Of a stretch of 64,000 nt of DNA, positions 1 to 8,981 are shown in pieces. Positions within the stretch are counted from its first letter, which is position 1; each line of letters opens with the position of its first letter. The notes beneath the pieces were generated by a model, which did not search any database, was not told the origin of the DNA, and saw only the letters and a list, made by a program, of their open reading frames with translations. The DNA lies in assembly GCF_005434915.1 (NCBI RefSeq), contig NZ_SKCG01000003.1, positions 587,838-651,837 of the forward strand, written 5' to 3'. Origin of the DNA: Aurantiacibacter suaedae. Its GTDB lineage: Bacteria; Pseudomonadota; Alphaproteobacteria; Sphingomonadales; Sphingomonadaceae. Position numbers and translations under genes: made by a program.

Positions 1-1299
1 TATGAAGGCGATAATGGCCCGGTGCGCCTCGCGCTGGCCGGAGCGGGCAAGAAGGACAAGGAGCGCCTGCCGTCGCTGGAAAAGGCGGGGGCGGCGCTGA
101 CCGCGAAGTTTCTCACCTCGGGCGAGACGGCGCTGGCGCTCGATTGCCGCGATGCCTCACTGAGCGCGGAGGAAGTGGCCGCCGTGCTGCTTGGCCTCAG
201 GCTGCGGGCATGGCGCTGGGACACCTATCGCACCAAGCTGCGCGACGAACAGAAGCCGACGCTGGCCGAAGTCGTGGTGGTCGGCGCGCCCGAGGGCACC
301 GAAGCCGCCTGGAACGAGGCTGAAGCCCTCGCAAATGGCGTGGAGTTCACCCGCGAACTGGTCAGCGAACCGGCTAACGTGATTTACCCCGAAAGCTTCG
401 TCGAGCGCTGCCGCGAGCGCCTGAAGGACACTGGCGTCGAGATCGAGGTGCTGGGCGAGGCCGAGATGGAAAAGCTCGGCATGGGCGCGCTGCTTGGCGT
501 CAGCCAGGGATCGGTGCGCGAGGGGCAGTTGCTGGTGATGAAGTGGAACGGCGGCGATGCTGGCGCGGCTCCGACCGTGTTCGTCGGCAAGGGCGTGACC
601 TTCGATACCGGCGGCATCTCGATCAAGCCCGGCGCGGGCATGGAAGACATGAAATGGGACATGGGCGGCGCAGGCGCGGTGGCGGGCGCGATGGTCGCGC
701 TGGCAGGGCGCAAGGCGAAGGCCAACGTGGTCGGCGTGTGCGGCCTCGTTGAGAACATGCCCGACGGCAATGCCCAGCGCCCTGGCGACGTGGTCACCAC
801 CATGAGCGGGCAGACGGTCGAGGTGATCAACACCGACGCAGAAGGCCGCTTGGTGCTGTGCGACGCGCTGACCTGGGCGCAGCGCGAGTTCAAACCGAAA
901 ACCGTGGTCGATCTTGCCACGCTCACGGGCGCGATGCTGATTGCGCTGGGCCATGAGCACGGGGGCGTGTTCTCGAATTCGGACGAGCTGGCCGATGGCC
1001 TGCTGGCGGCGGGCAAGGAGAGCGGCGATAAGCTGTGGCGCTTCCCGCTTTCGCCCGCTTACGACCGGCTTATCGACAGCCCGATTGCCGATATGAAGAA
1101 CGTCGGTCCGCGCTGGGCGGGGTCGATCACGGCGGCGCAGTATCTCCAGCGTTATATCGAGGACGGCGTGAACTGGGCGCACTGCGACATCGCGGGCATG
1201 GTTTGGGCGGATAAGCCCGGCGCGACCTGGGACAAGGGTGCGACCGGCTATGGTGTGCGCCTGATCGACCGCTTCGTGCGCGACACCGCCGAAGGGTGA
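1..1299 (+). CDS. pepA: Leucyl aminopeptidase (M17 family), 5' end outside window
   Basis: Cytosolic metallo-aminopeptidase that removes N-terminal residues from peptides. The frame is open from base 1, so the true start lies upstream; about 432 residues are visible against roughly 480-500 for the family. The di-metal site motifs are present: GVTFDTGGISIKP near nt 595-633 (metal-binding Lys/Asp region) and the M17 signature NTDAEGRL at nt 829-852. The C-terminal catalytic domain is complete through ATGYGVRLIDRF. A GTG at nt 22 could act as a start only if the N-terminal domain were truncated, which is less likely because coding sequence continues upstream. It is followed by holC, the usual pepA-holC order in proteobacteria. 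Confidence 0.95.
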   Translation, partial: YEGDNGPVRLALAGAGKKDKERLPSLEKAGAALTAKFLTSGETALALDCRDASLSAEEVAAVLLGLRLRAWRWDTYRTKLRDEQKPTLAEVVVVGAPEGTEAAWNEAEALANGVEFTRELVSEPANVIYPESFVERCRERLKDTGVEIEVLGEAEMEKLGMGALLGVSQGSVREGQLLVMKWNGGDAGAAPTVFVGKGVTFDTGGISIKPGAGMEDMKWDMGGAGAVAGAMVALAGRKAKANVVGVCGLVENMPDGNAQRPGDVVTTMSGQTVEVINTDAEGRLVLCDALTWAQREFKPKTVVDLATLTGAMLIALGHEHGGVFSNSDELADGLLAAGKESGDKLWRFPLSPAYDRLIDSPIADMKNVGPRWAGSITAAQYLQRYIEDGVNWAHCDIAGMVWADKPGATWDKGATGYGVRLIDRFVRDTAEG

Positions 1300-1326
1300 G
1301 GCCGGAGGTGGCGCGCCCTGCATTCC

Positions 1327-1394
1327 GCCCTCGATCAGCGCAGCGCTGGGGCGAAGGAAAACGCCCTCAAGCAGCGCAGCGGTAGGGCACAAGG
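1327..1394. repeat. Imperfect tandem direct repeat between pepA and holC
   Basis: Two copies of a roughly 31-base unit, at 1327-1357 and 1363-1394. Both share the core GCCCTC..CAGCGCAGCG followed by G-rich sequence and AAGG. The second copy ends at the ribosome-binding region of holC. No function is evident. Confidence 0.5.
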
Positions 1395-1396
1395 TA

Positions 1397-1822
1397 ATGC
1401 GCGTCGACTTCTACCTGCTCGAATCGGCCAGCGCCGAGCAGGCCACTGCACAGCTCGCTCGCGCCACTCTTGGTGCGGGCGAGCGGCTGCTGGTGGTGGG
1501 GGCTGGCGAACACATGGACCGAGCGCTGTGGGAGGAGTTCCCGCAGGATTTCCTCGCCCACGGCCCCGCCGATAGCCCCCACGCCGGACGCCAGCCGATC
1601 CTGCTCGCGCCCGATTGCGCGGCAGCGAACGGCGCGCGCTACGTGCTGCTCGCCGATGGCGAGTGGCGTGACGAGGCGCTCAGCTTTGCGCGGGCCTTCC
1701 TGTTGTTTGATGACACGACCCGCGCCGGCGCGCGCGATACCTGGCGCAGGCTGGGTAATGAGGCCGGGCTGGAGCGCAATTTCTGGCGGCAGCAATCCGG
1801 GCGCTGGATCAAGCAGGCGTGA
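1397..1822 (+). CDS. holC: DNA polymerase III subunit chi
   Basis: Clamp-loader accessory subunit that, in the characterised family, links the replisome to single-strand binding protein. The 141-residue product begins MRVDFYLLES and ends with a conserved NFWRQQSGRW-type tail, both typical of HolC, and its length matches the family. The ATG at 1397 follows CAAGG closely. It lies about 100 bases after the aminopeptidase gene on the same strand, matching the common pepA-holC pairing. Confidence 0.9.
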   Translation: MRVDFYLLESASAEQATAQLARATLGAGERLLVVGAGEHMDRALWEEFPQDFLAHGPADSPHAGRQPILLAPDCAAANGARYVLLADGEWRDEALSFARAFLLFDDTTRAGARDTWRRLGNEAGLERNFWRQQSGRWIKQA

Positions 1823-1870
1823 TGGATTAGGTCTCACCCAGGATTGAGGAATTCGAGAGGGGATTTGGCA

Positions 1871-2365
1871 ATGCGCGCACTCTTGGTCATCGCTGCCACC
1901 GGGGCGCTCGCCGCCTGCGGATCGAGCGACTCCGGCACGATGGAGAGCGAGGATGGCGAGGTCGCCTATACGGTCGATGAGGATAGCGGCGAATCCCTAA
2001 CCACCGTGACCAACGCCGACGGCGAAACGGTCACGGTCCAGAGCGGTGAAGGAGCCGCGGCGAACCTGCCCGAAGGCTTCACACTCTATCCCGGCACCAA
2101 GGTCGTATCGAGCACCAATGTCTCGGCTGGCGGTAACAGCGGCGCGCTGGTGCAACTCGAAAGCCCGGCCACGCCGGACGAGATCGTCGCGTTTTATCGC
2201 AAGGAAGCCGAGGCGGCGGGGATCGAGATCAAGATGGAGATGAAGGCGAACGACGCGCAAATTGTCTCGGGCGAAAGCGCCGATGGGCTGGTGTTCTCGA
2301 TCAATGCCTCGCCCATCGATGATGGCGGAACCAGCGCGACTCTCACGATCGGCACCAAGAGCTGA
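1871..2365 (+). CDS. Predicted lipoprotein of unknown function
   Basis: 164-residue protein with a short lipoprotein signal peptide: MRALLVIAATGALAAC, where LAAC is the lipobox and Cys16 the predicted lipidated residue. The mature part starts with a Ser/Asp/Glu-rich linker, then a compact domain of roughly residues 60-160 with FYRKEAEAAGIEIKME, reminiscent of small periplasmic domains that follow YPG-type motifs. Start chosen at 1871 because it directly precedes the signal peptide and follows GAGAGGGGAT; an upstream in-frame ATG at 1844 would add nine polar residues. No specific function recognised. It sits between holC and ndk on the same strand. Confidence 0.75.
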   Translation: MRALLVIAATGALAACGSSDSGTMESEDGEVAYTVDEDSGESLTTVTNADGETVTVQSGEGAAANLPEGFTLYPGTKVVSSTNVSAGGNSGALVQLESPATPDEIVAFYRKEAEAAGIEIKMEMKANDAQIVSGESADGLVFSINASPIDDGGTSATLTIGTKS

Positions 2366-2464
2366 TCGGTGTCTCGCTTGCTTGGCCTGCTTGCCTGAAA
2401 CCGAGCTTGCGGCTAGGGGCGCGCGCGAAAGAGATATAAACCAACTTTCGCGAAGGAATTTCCC

Positions 2465-2887
2465 ATGGCGGTCACCCGCACATTTTCGATCATCAAGCCC
2501 GATGCCACCCGCCGCAACCTGACCGGTGCGGTCACCAAGATGCTGGAAGAAGCCGGCCTGCGCGTCGTCGCTTCCAAGCGCATCCACATGACCAAGGAAC
2601 AGGCCGAGGGCTTCTATGCCGTCCACAAGGAACGCCCGTTCTTCGGCGAACTGGTCGAGTTCATGATGAGCGAGCCGGTGGTGGTGCAGGTGCTCGAAGG
2701 CGAAGACGCCGTGACCCGTAACCGCGACATCATGGGCGCGACCAACCCGGCCGACGCCGCCGAAGGCACCATCCGCAAGGAACTGGCGCTGTCGATCGGC
2801 GAGAACACCGTCCACGGTTCGGATAGCGAAGAGAATGCAGCGATCGAGATCGCCTACTTCTTCAAGCCGGAAGAAATCGTCGGCTGA
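2465..2887 (+). CDS. ndk: Nucleoside diphosphate kinase
   Basis: Transfers the terminal phosphate from ATP to nucleoside diphosphates through a phosphohistidine intermediate. The 140-residue length is standard. Visible motifs are FSIIKPDAT at the N-terminus and the active-site His in NTVHGSDS near residue 117. AAGGA precedes the ATG, and a TATAAA sequence lies at 2435-2440, a possible -10 element without a convincing -35. A strong hairpin terminator follows 40 bases after the stop. Confidence 0.97.
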   Translation: MAVTRTFSIIKPDATRRNLTGAVTKMLEEAGLRVVASKRIHMTKEQAEGFYAVHKERPFFGELVEFMMSEPVVVQVLEGEDAVTRNRDIMGATNPADAAEGTIRKELALSIGENTVHGSDSEENAAIEIAYFFKPEEIVG

Positions 2888-2926
2888 TTTTGCGCGCTGG
2901 CTTATCGCTTGCGCAGACGAAACAAG

Positions 2927-2956
2927 GCCCCGCCGGAGCGATCCGGCGGGGCTTTT
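2927..2956 (+). terminator. Rho-independent terminator after ndk
   Basis: Perfect 10-bp stem (2927-2936 with 2943-2952), six-base loop AGCGAT, then TTTT at 2953-2956. It ends the ndk transcript. On the minus strand the stem lies just after the sulfotransferase stop, with a weaker T-rich tail, so it may work both ways. Confidence 0.9.
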
Positions 2957-2992
2957 GTTCGATCGAAGGCGAGATGGAAGCCGCCTAAACGG

Positions 2993-4198
2993 TCAGGCCG
3001 AGGCGGGGGCAGGCTGATAGACAGCGCGGTGTCCATGATGGGGGCTGGTCCTGGCTCGCCCCTGCTCGGCCCGCATCGCCGCCATGGCCGGCTCGCTCAG
3101 CGGTAGGCCGAGCGCATCATAGACACGGGCGATCTCGCGCTCCCAGTCGGCTCCGAGAGCATCGAACTCCACTTCGGCCACCGGGCCTTGGAATTGCGCC
3201 AATGCTGCCTCCATGCGCGCTTTGCGCAGAGCCAGCTTACGCCGCCATTCGGCTTCGACACCGTCGAGATCGACCCGGTCTGACTGATAGGCCATCTGTC
3301 CCGCCACCACCGACATCGTGCTTGCCAGCACCTGCTCGTCGCAGCGCCGGGTGACCACCACGCGCGCCTTGGGAAACTGCGCCAGCAGGGCAGGCAGATC
3401 CTCGGCATATTGCGGGCACTTGAGCACACGAGGGCGCGCGGCATTGCCCATCTGCCTCGCATCGGAGCGCAGCACGCGGGCAAATTCGCGATAGATCGGC
3501 GCAGGGTCGCGCGCTTCGCTGAACGCGACAAACGAAGGAATGCGGTACTGTGCCTCCAGCGCGGCGGGCGACAGCGCGTAGGATAGCCAGGGCAGTTCCT
3601 CGTCGACCATTGTGGCGCCGAACGGGTGCTGCACATCGATCCATGGGTTGATCTGGCGGGCCAGAGCAATGCCGATCCGTGTCTTGACCGGGCGCAGCTC
3701 GGGCTGTTCGCGCAAGGGGTTCATCCCGCAGTAGAACGGGGTTCCGGCATGGGCCGGATCGGCGGCGAGGAGGCGGTGCATTCGGGTGGTACCCGCGCGC
3801 ATCTGGCCCACAACGATGATCGGCGGTGCTATGTCGGTCTGCGCGATGGCCGCATTGTTGCGCCACAGAGCGCCCAGCCGATGCCGCATCCGGATAGCCG
3901 CAGTGATCTGGCCATAGGCCATCGTGTGCCCGAGCGCGTTGAGCCGCGCTTCGTCGCGCAGCGAGCGGCACAGATGCTCTAGCCGAAGGCGGAAGTCGGC
4001 GACGTCCTCGGCGCGGCGGCCAGAGTGTTCGTCCGCCGCATCGCAGCCGCTCGCGCCGATGGCCCACAGCGCTTCCGGTTCAAGCGCGGGGCGCGGGTGC
4101 AGGCCGTTGCGCCAGATCGCGTCGATGGCGCGGTCGGCCAGCCGCGAGGCGCGCGAGCGGGCGAGCAGGTGGGGGCGGGGCGGGGGCGAACTGGCCAA
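2993..4198 (-). CDS. Sulfotransferase family protein
   Basis: 401-residue protein of the PAPS-dependent sulfotransferase superfamily. The 5'-phosphosulfate-binding loop is PIIVVGQMRAGTTRMHRLL at about residues 126-144. A second conserved segment, RPRVLKCPQYAEDLPALL followed by FPKARVVVTRRCDE, matches the 3'-phosphate-binding region. There is no signal peptide. The substrate is unknown. The start lies four bases after the purN stop, so it is probably the last gene of a purM-purN-sulfotransferase operon; linkage to purine synthesis is probably positional only. Confidence 0.8.
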   Translation of the reverse strand: MASSPPPRPHLLARSRASRLADRAIDAIWRNGLHPRPALEPEALWAIGASGCDAADEHSGRRAEDVADFRLRLEHLCRSLRDEARLNALGHTMAYGQITAAIRMRHRLGALWRNNAAIAQTDIAPPIIVVGQMRAGTTRMHRLLAADPAHAGTPFYCGMNPLREQPELRPVKTRIGIALARQINPWIDVQHPFGATMVDEELPWLSYALSPAALEAQYRIPSFVAFSEARDPAPIYREFARVLRSDARQMGNAARPRVLKCPQYAEDLPALLAQFPKARVVVTRRCDEQVLASTMSVVAGQMAYQSDRVDLDGVEAEWRRKLALRKARMEAALAQFQGPVAEVEFDALGADWEREIARVYDALGLPLSEPAMAAMRAEQGRARTSPHHGHRAVYQPAPASA

Positions 4199-4202
4199 AC
4201 GG

Positions 4203-4790
4203 TCAGGACCGCGCGACGTAGTCTGCGAACATGCGCGGGTAGAGCTGATACTCTGCCAGGATCACCCGGCGGCCGAGGCTCTCGGGTGTATCCTCCGGCA
4301 GAATGGCCACCGGCATCTGCCCCAGCAGCGGCCCGCCGTCGAGTTCAGCCGTCACCACGTGGACCGAGCAGCCCCCGAAAGCATCGCCCGCAGCTATTGC
4401 GCGGGCATGGGTGTCGAGACCCTTGTATTTTGGCAGCAGCGAGGGGTGCGTGTTGACCATGCGGCTCTCCCACCCGGCAACGAAGTCCTCAGTCAGCACA
4501 CGCATGTAGCCGCACAGCGCGAGATATTCGGCACCCGATTCGCGCAGGGCTGTGTCCATCGCTTGCTCGTGCGCGCGCCGGTCCATTCCGCGATGGTCGA
4601 GCGCAAAGGTGGGCAGCCCTTCGGCAGCGGCGATCTTCAGGCCCGGCGCATCGGGCACGTTGCTCGCCACGAGCACGATCTCATAGGGGCAGCCCGGCAG
4701 CTTCGAGGCATAGTGCAGCGCCGACATAGTCGTGCCGTTGCCCGAGAGCAGCGCCGCAACCTTTACCTTGGGCCGACTGGCCTCAGGCAT
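4203..4790 (-). CDS. purN: Phosphoribosylglycinamide formyltransferase
   Basis: Transfers a formyl group from 10-formyltetrahydrofolate to GAR in purine synthesis. The 195-residue size is normal. Motifs are [15 protein letters not shown] at the N-terminus, [16 protein letters not shown] with the catalytic His, and the downstream Asp in [13 protein letters not shown]. Its start overlaps the 3' end of purM by eight bases, consistent with translational coupling. The formyl donor pathway is also represented in the window by fhs. Confidence 0.96.
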   Translation of the reverse strand: MPEASRPKVKVAALLSGNGTTMSALHYASKLPGCPYEIVLVASNVPDAPGLKIAAAEGLPTFALDHRGMDRRAHEQAMDTALRESGAEYLALCGYMRVLTEDFVAGWESRMVNTHPSLLPKYKGLDTHARAIAAGDAFGGCSVHVVTAELDGGPLLGQMPVAILPEDTPESLGRRVILAEYQLYPRMFADYVARS

Positions 4791-5880
4791 CGTGGCCCGC
4801 GTCCCAGTCTGCGTCTGCGCCCCAGGTGCCGGCCGATCCGCGCACGGTGCAGCCGCGCTGGCCCGCTTCGATCACGCCGATCTCAAGCACGTCCTCACCA
4901 GCCTTGGCGAGCGCGGCCTTGGCTTCATCGAGCTTCGCAGGGTCGACCGCCAGCACCATGCCAGTGCCGCAGTTGAAAGTGCGCGCCATTTCGCCGGGGG
5001 CGATGTTGCCCTCGCTCTGGAGGAAGGCCATCAGCGCAGGCTGCTCCCAGGCATCGGCATTCACCACAGCGCGCGCGCCTTCGGGCAGCACGCGCGGGAT
5101 ATTCTCAAGCAGCCCGCCGCCGGTGATATGCGCGAGCGCGTCGATCAGACCGGCGCGCACCGCAGGCAGCAGGGCCTTCACATAGATGCGGGTCGGCTCC
5201 ATCAAGGCTTCGATCAGCGGGCGCGAGCCATCGAACGGGGCGGGGGCATCAAGTTGCCAGCCCTTGTCCGCCGCCAGCCGCCGGACCAGCGAATAGCCGT
5301 TCGAATGGACGCCCGAACTTTTCAGCGCCAGCAGAACATGGCCCGGCGCGACCTTGTCGCCGGTCAATTGCTCGCCGCGCTCCACCGCGCCGACGCAGAA
5401 GCCGGCAAGGTCGTAGTCACCTTCGGAATACATGCCCGGCATTTCCGCCGTTTCGCCGCCGATCAGCGCGCAGCCTGCCTGCACGCAGCCCTCGGCGATT
5501 CCTGCGATCACCCGCTCCGCCACGCCGTTTTCCAGCTTGCCGGTTGCGAAGTAATCGAGGAAGAACAGCGGTTCCGCGCCCTGCACGATCAGGTCGTTCA
5601 CGCACATGGCGACGAGGTCAATTCCCACCGTGTCGTGCTGTCCGCTGTCGATGGCGAGCTTGAGCTTCGTGCCCACGCCATCATTCGCAGCGACCAGCAG
5701 CGGATCGGTATAGCCGGCGGCGCGCGGGTCGAAGAAACCGCCGAAGCCGCCGATTTCGCCGTCGGCCCCGGGGCGGCGAGTCGCCTTGACCAGCGGCCCG
5801 ATGGCCTTAACGAGGGCATTGCCCGCAGCGATGGAAACACCCGCCTGGGCGTAGGTGTAAGAAGGCTTTTCTGAACTCAT
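4783..5880 (-). CDS. purM: Phosphoribosylformylglycinamidine cyclo-ligase (AIR synthetase)
   Basis: ATP-dependent ring closure of FGAM to AIR in purine synthesis. 365 residues from ATG at 5880, giving [17 protein letters not shown], the typical PurM N-terminus; a longer frame reaching 5967 has no PurM-like sequence upstream. Visible signatures are [31 protein letters not shown] and [14 protein letters not shown]. It is first of the purM-purN operon and diverges from the DUF2066 gene across about 70 bases. Confidence 0.97.
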   Translation of the reverse strand: MSSEKPSYTYAQAGVSIAAGNALVKAIGPLVKATRRPGADGEIGGFGGFFDPRAAGYTDPLLVAANDGVGTKLKLAIDSGQHDTVGIDLVAMCVNDLIVQGAEPLFFLDYFATGKLENGVAERVIAGIAEGCVQAGCALIGGETAEMPGMYSEGDYDLAGFCVGAVERGEQLTGDKVAPGHVLLALKSSGVHSNGYSLVRRLAADKGWQLDAPAPFDGSRPLIEALMEPTRIYVKALLPAVRAGLIDALAHITGGGLLENIPRVLPEGARAVVNADAWEQPALMAFLQSEGNIAPGEMARTFNCGTGMVLAVDPAKLDEAKAALAKAGEDVLEIGVIEAGQRGCTVRGSAGTWGADADWDAGHDA

Positions 5881-5951
5881 GGTGCCGATGCCATAAGCTT
5901 TCGCGCTTGGATTTCCACTCACCTTTGGGCAAAAGGCCCACGATTTCCCCC

Positions 5952-7256
5952 ATGACCACACGCACACTCCTCTCTCCCAGCCTCACGCAGCGCCTCAATT
6001 TGCGGCTCGTGCTCGGTTTTGTTGCCGCCTTAGCCCTGGCGCTTGCTGCGGCGCTGATGGCGCAGGTTTCGGGCGATCGCGGCATACCGCCGGTCGCCAG
6101 CTCCACCGATATCGAGGTGCGCGGGATCGAGGTGAATGTCACCGGCGACAACCCGGAAGATGCCCGTTCTAAGGGCTGGGTCGAGGCAACGCGCAAGGCT
6201 TGGGAAAAGATCGACGGCCCCGAACTTCCCGATGCGCGACTCGAGTCGCTCGTCTCTGCCATCGTGGTCGAGGTCGAGAATATCGGCCCGCGCCGGTATG
6301 TGGCGCGACTGGGTGTGATCTTCGATCGTCAGCGGGCAGGGCCGCTGCTCGGCGGGGGCGGGGATCGTGCGCGGTCCGCGCCGATGCTGCTGCTTCCGGT
6401 GATGATGAGCGGGGGCACGGCAACCACTTTTGAAACGCGCAATGCCTGGCAGCGCGCCTGGGCCGAATATCAGTTCGGATCGAGCGCGATCGACTATGTC
6501 CGGCCTGTAGGCTCGGGTTCCGATTCGCTGCTGTTGACCTTCGGCCAGACTGGGCGTCGCAGCCGTGCCTGGTGGAACAATGTGCTCGACCAGTTCGGCG
6601 CGGCCGACGTGCTGGTGCCGATTGCCGATCTGCGTCACGAATGGCCGGGCGGCCCGGTCGTGGGCACGTTTACCGCGCGCTACGGACCGGACGACCGCTA
6701 TCTCGACGAATTTACCATGCGCGCCGAAAGCGACGAAGATTTGCCCCGGATGCTGGTGCGCGCGGTTGAGCAGTTCAACGCGATATATACCCGCGCCCTG
6801 TCCGCAGGCCGGCTGCGGCCCGATCCCACGCTGGAGCTGGACGGCTTCGAAATGACGCCCGAGATTCGCGCCCTGCTCGACGAGGCGCGCGCGGCCGAAG
6901 CTGCCGAAGCGGCGGCCAGGTCTGCGGCGGCGGCGCGCGCGCTGGCCGAGCAGGCGGAAGCTGCGCCTGACGCCGCTGGCGCTCCGGTTGCTCCTTCGGG
7001 CGAAACTCCCGCTGCTACCGCCACGAGCTATACCGTCCAGATCGCCACGCCCAATGCCTCGGCCTTCGATGCGGCGCTGGGCGCGGTGCGCGGCACCCCG
7101 GGCGTGAGCGCATCGGCGGTTACCAGCACGGCCATAGGCGGCACATCGGTGCTGCGCGTGACCTTTGCGGGCAGCCTGTCGGACTTCGCTGCGGCGTTGA
7201 GGGCGCGCGGCTGGCAGGTGACCGAGGGCACGGGCGCGCTGTCTATCACGCGCTAG
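5952..7256 (+). CDS. DUF2066 domain protein, membrane-anchored
   Basis: 434 residues. A hydrophobic N-terminal segment at about residues 18-36 is a probable signal anchor. A DUF2066-like region follows ([20 protein letters not shown], then [11 protein letters not shown]). Residues about 315-350 form an Ala-rich, probably helical linker, and the last 80 residues form a small alpha/beta domain. Start chosen at 5952 because the hydrophobic segment begins soon after; a start at 5907 would add 15 residues. The order purN-purM / DUF2066 / hda is a recurrent neighbourhood in proteobacteria. The biochemical role is unknown. Confidence 0.75.
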   Translation: MTTRTLLSPSLTQRLNLRLVLGFVAALALALAAALMAQVSGDRGIPPVASSTDIEVRGIEVNVTGDNPEDARSKGWVEATRKAWEKIDGPELPDARLESLVSAIVVEVENIGPRRYVARLGVIFDRQRAGPLLGGGGDRARSAPMLLLPVMMSGGTATTFETRNAWQRAWAEYQFGSSAIDYVRPVGSGSDSLLLTFGQTGRRSRAWWNNVLDQFGAADVLVPIADLRHEWPGGPVVGTFTARYGPDDRYLDEFTMRAESDEDLPRMLVRAVEQFNAIYTRALSAGRLRPDPTLELDGFEMTPEIRALLDEARAAEAAEAAARSAAAARALAEQAEAAPDAAGAPVAPSGETPAATATSYTVQIATPNASAFDAALGAVRGTPGVSASAVTSTAIGGTSVLRVTFAGSLSDFAAALRARGWQVTEGTGALSITR

Positions 7257-7274
7257 CCGCGAGGCAGCCCGGCC

Positions 7275-7883
7275 ATGCAGCAGATCGCCCTTCCACTCAG
7301 CCCTCGTTCCAGCGGGCCTGCCTCGATTGTAATCGGCAACGCCAATGCGCGCGTGGCCGAGGCGCTCGCGTCGCCGGGCTCTTGGCCTTTCCGCACCGCT
7401 GTGCTCACCGGCCCGCCGCGCTCGGGCAAGAGCCTGCTCGCGCGCTGGTTTGCCGACAGCGGGCAGGGCGAGGCGATCGACGATGCACAGAGCCTTCCCG
7501 AAGATGCGATCTTCCACCGCTGGAACCGGGCGCAGGAGGCGGGAACGCCGCTGCTGATCGTGGGCGGAACGCCGCCGTGGGAGATAGCCTTGCCCGACCT
7601 TCGCTCACGCCTGGGCGCCGCTTTGCAGATGGAGATCGGCCAGCCCGACGATGCGATGGCCGCCGATCTCATCCATTCGCTGGCGCAGGAACGCGGCCTG
7701 GCGCTGGGGCCGGGCGCCGCGGATTATCTGGTGCCGCGCGCGGGCCGCTCGTGGGCCGAACTTGAAAAGTTGGTGCTGACAATCGACCGCTTGTCTCTCG
7801 AACGAAAGACCCCACCTACCCTCGGAATCTGGCGCGCTGCGCTGGAGGAGGTAACCGGTCCGCAGGAACCGCGAATGCTATGA
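7275..7883 (+). CDS. hdaA: DnaA-related regulatory ATPase, Hda/HdaA type
   Basis: 202-residue relative of the DnaA AAA+ domain. Hda proteins, bound to the sliding clamp, promote hydrolysis of DnaA-ATP and so limit replication initiation. The N-terminus MQQIALPLS contains a QxxLPL-like clamp-binding motif. Walker A is TGPPRSGKSLLARW near residues 45-58; the Walker B and sensor region is degenerate (AIDDAQSLPE, then LIVGGTPPWE), as usual for this family. No DNA-binding domain IV is present. It lies 18 bases after the DUF2066 gene and is probably co-transcribed with it. Confidence 0.88.
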   Translation: MQQIALPLSPRSSGPASIVIGNANARVAEALASPGSWPFRTAVLTGPPRSGKSLLARWFADSGQGEAIDDAQSLPEDAIFHRWNRAQEAGTPLLIVGGTPPWEIALPDLRSRLGAALQMEIGQPDDAMAADLIHSLAQERGLALGPGAADYLVPRAGRSWAELEKLVLTIDRLSLERKTPPTLGIWRAALEEVTGPQEPRML

Positions 7884-7923
7884 CCTTGCCCCTCGCGGGT
7901 TTTGGTGAGAAACTGGGTTGATT

Positions 7924-8622
7924 ATGTTTGAGCGTCTGATCTCCTATCTGGACTCGGTCCGCGCGCGCGATCCGGCGCCGCGTTCGCGCTGGGAAATCCT
8001 GCTCTATCCCGGTTTCTGGGCGCTCGCGATGCACCGTCTGGCGCATTGGCTGTTTGAGGCGGAGATGTTTTTCCTTGCCAGGCTGGTGAACCATACGGCC
8101 CGCTGGATGACTGCGATCGACATTCATCCCGGCGCCACCATCGGCAAACACCTGTTCATCGATCATGGCTTCACCGTGATTGGCGAGACTGCCGTGATCG
8201 GCAACAATGTGACGATTTATCAGTGCGTGACGCTGGGCGGCACCAACCCCACCAACGGCAAGGGCGGCAAGCGCCACCCGACTCTTTCCGATAATGTCAT
8301 CATCGGCGCGGGCGCGCAGATCATCGGGCCGATTACCGTGGGTGAGCGCGCGCGCGTGGGCGCCAATGCGGTGGTGACCGACGATGTGCCCGAAGGGGCG
8401 ACGATGATCGGGCTAAAGGCCCGCTCCACGCTCGTTCCTGCCGAAACCTGGCTGCGCGAGTTCATCCCCTATGGCACCCCGTGCGAGGAACCGTGCGAGC
8501 CCGCCCCGAGCGAGCGGGTGAAGGAGCTTGAGGACGAAGTGGCCGCATTGCGCCAGATGGTAGAGGCGATGGCCGCCGAGCGGGCGCCGCAGGCAGCACG
8601 CAAGAGCGGCACCGATTGCTGA
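7924..8622 (+). CDS. cysE: Serine O-acetyltransferase
   Basis: Acetylates L-serine with acetyl-CoA, the first step of cysteine synthesis. 232 residues, the shorter EpsC/CysE form. The left-handed beta-helix hexapeptide repeats are clear from FIDHGFTVIGETAVIGNN to VGANAVVTDDVPEGATMIG, and TLGGTNPTNGKGGKRHP carries the active-site loop. The C-terminal 50 residues form a charged helix. Start placed at ATG 7924; a TTG two codons upstream is possible. Its stop overlaps the next ATG by one base. Confidence 0.92.
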   Translation: MFERLISYLDSVRARDPAPRSRWEILLYPGFWALAMHRLAHWLFEAEMFFLARLVNHTARWMTAIDIHPGATIGKHLFIDHGFTVIGETAVIGNNVTIYQCVTLGGTNPTNGKGGKRHPTLSDNVIIGAGAQIIGPITVGERARVGANAVVTDDVPEGATMIGLKARSTLVPAETWLREFIPYGTPCEEPCEPAPSERVKELEDEVAALRQMVEAMAAERAPQAARKSGTDC

Positions 8623-8981
8623 TGCAGCCAGGCGGCAGCGGGTCCACCATCGTTCCATTCCCGGGCGGGCGTCAGCCACAGCAGGTCGGGTTCGACCGGC
8701 TCGAACTGACGCGCATTCTCGATCTCTATGGCCGCATGGTCGCGGCGGGCGAGTGGCGTGATTATGCGATGGATTTCTCGAAAGACTGCGCCAGCTTCGC
8801 CGCCTTCCGCCGCACCGCCGACGTGCCCCAGATGCGGATCGAGAAACGCCCCGCGCTGCGCCAGCGGCAGGGGATGTGGGCGCTGTTCGGCGAACACGGG
8901 CAGGTGCTCAAGCGCGGGCACGAGCTTGCTGGCGTGCTCGCCCCGTTAGAGCGGCGGCTGGTGAAGGCGGTTGAGGACTAG
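8622..8981 (+). CDS. DUF2794 domain protein
   Basis: 119-residue protein of a small family conserved in alphaproteobacteria (IVPFPGGRQPQQVGFDRLEL, then the YAMDFSKDCASFAAFRR core). It is translationally coupled to cysE through TGATG. Its last four bases overlap the converging gph gene. No signal peptide or membrane segment. The function is unknown. Confidence 0.88.
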   Translation: MQPGGSGSTIVPFPGGRQPQQVGFDRLELTRILDLYGRMVAAGEWRDYAMDFSKDCASFAAFRRTADVPQMRIEKRPALRQRQGMWALFGEHGQVLKRGHELAGVLAPLERRLVKAVED

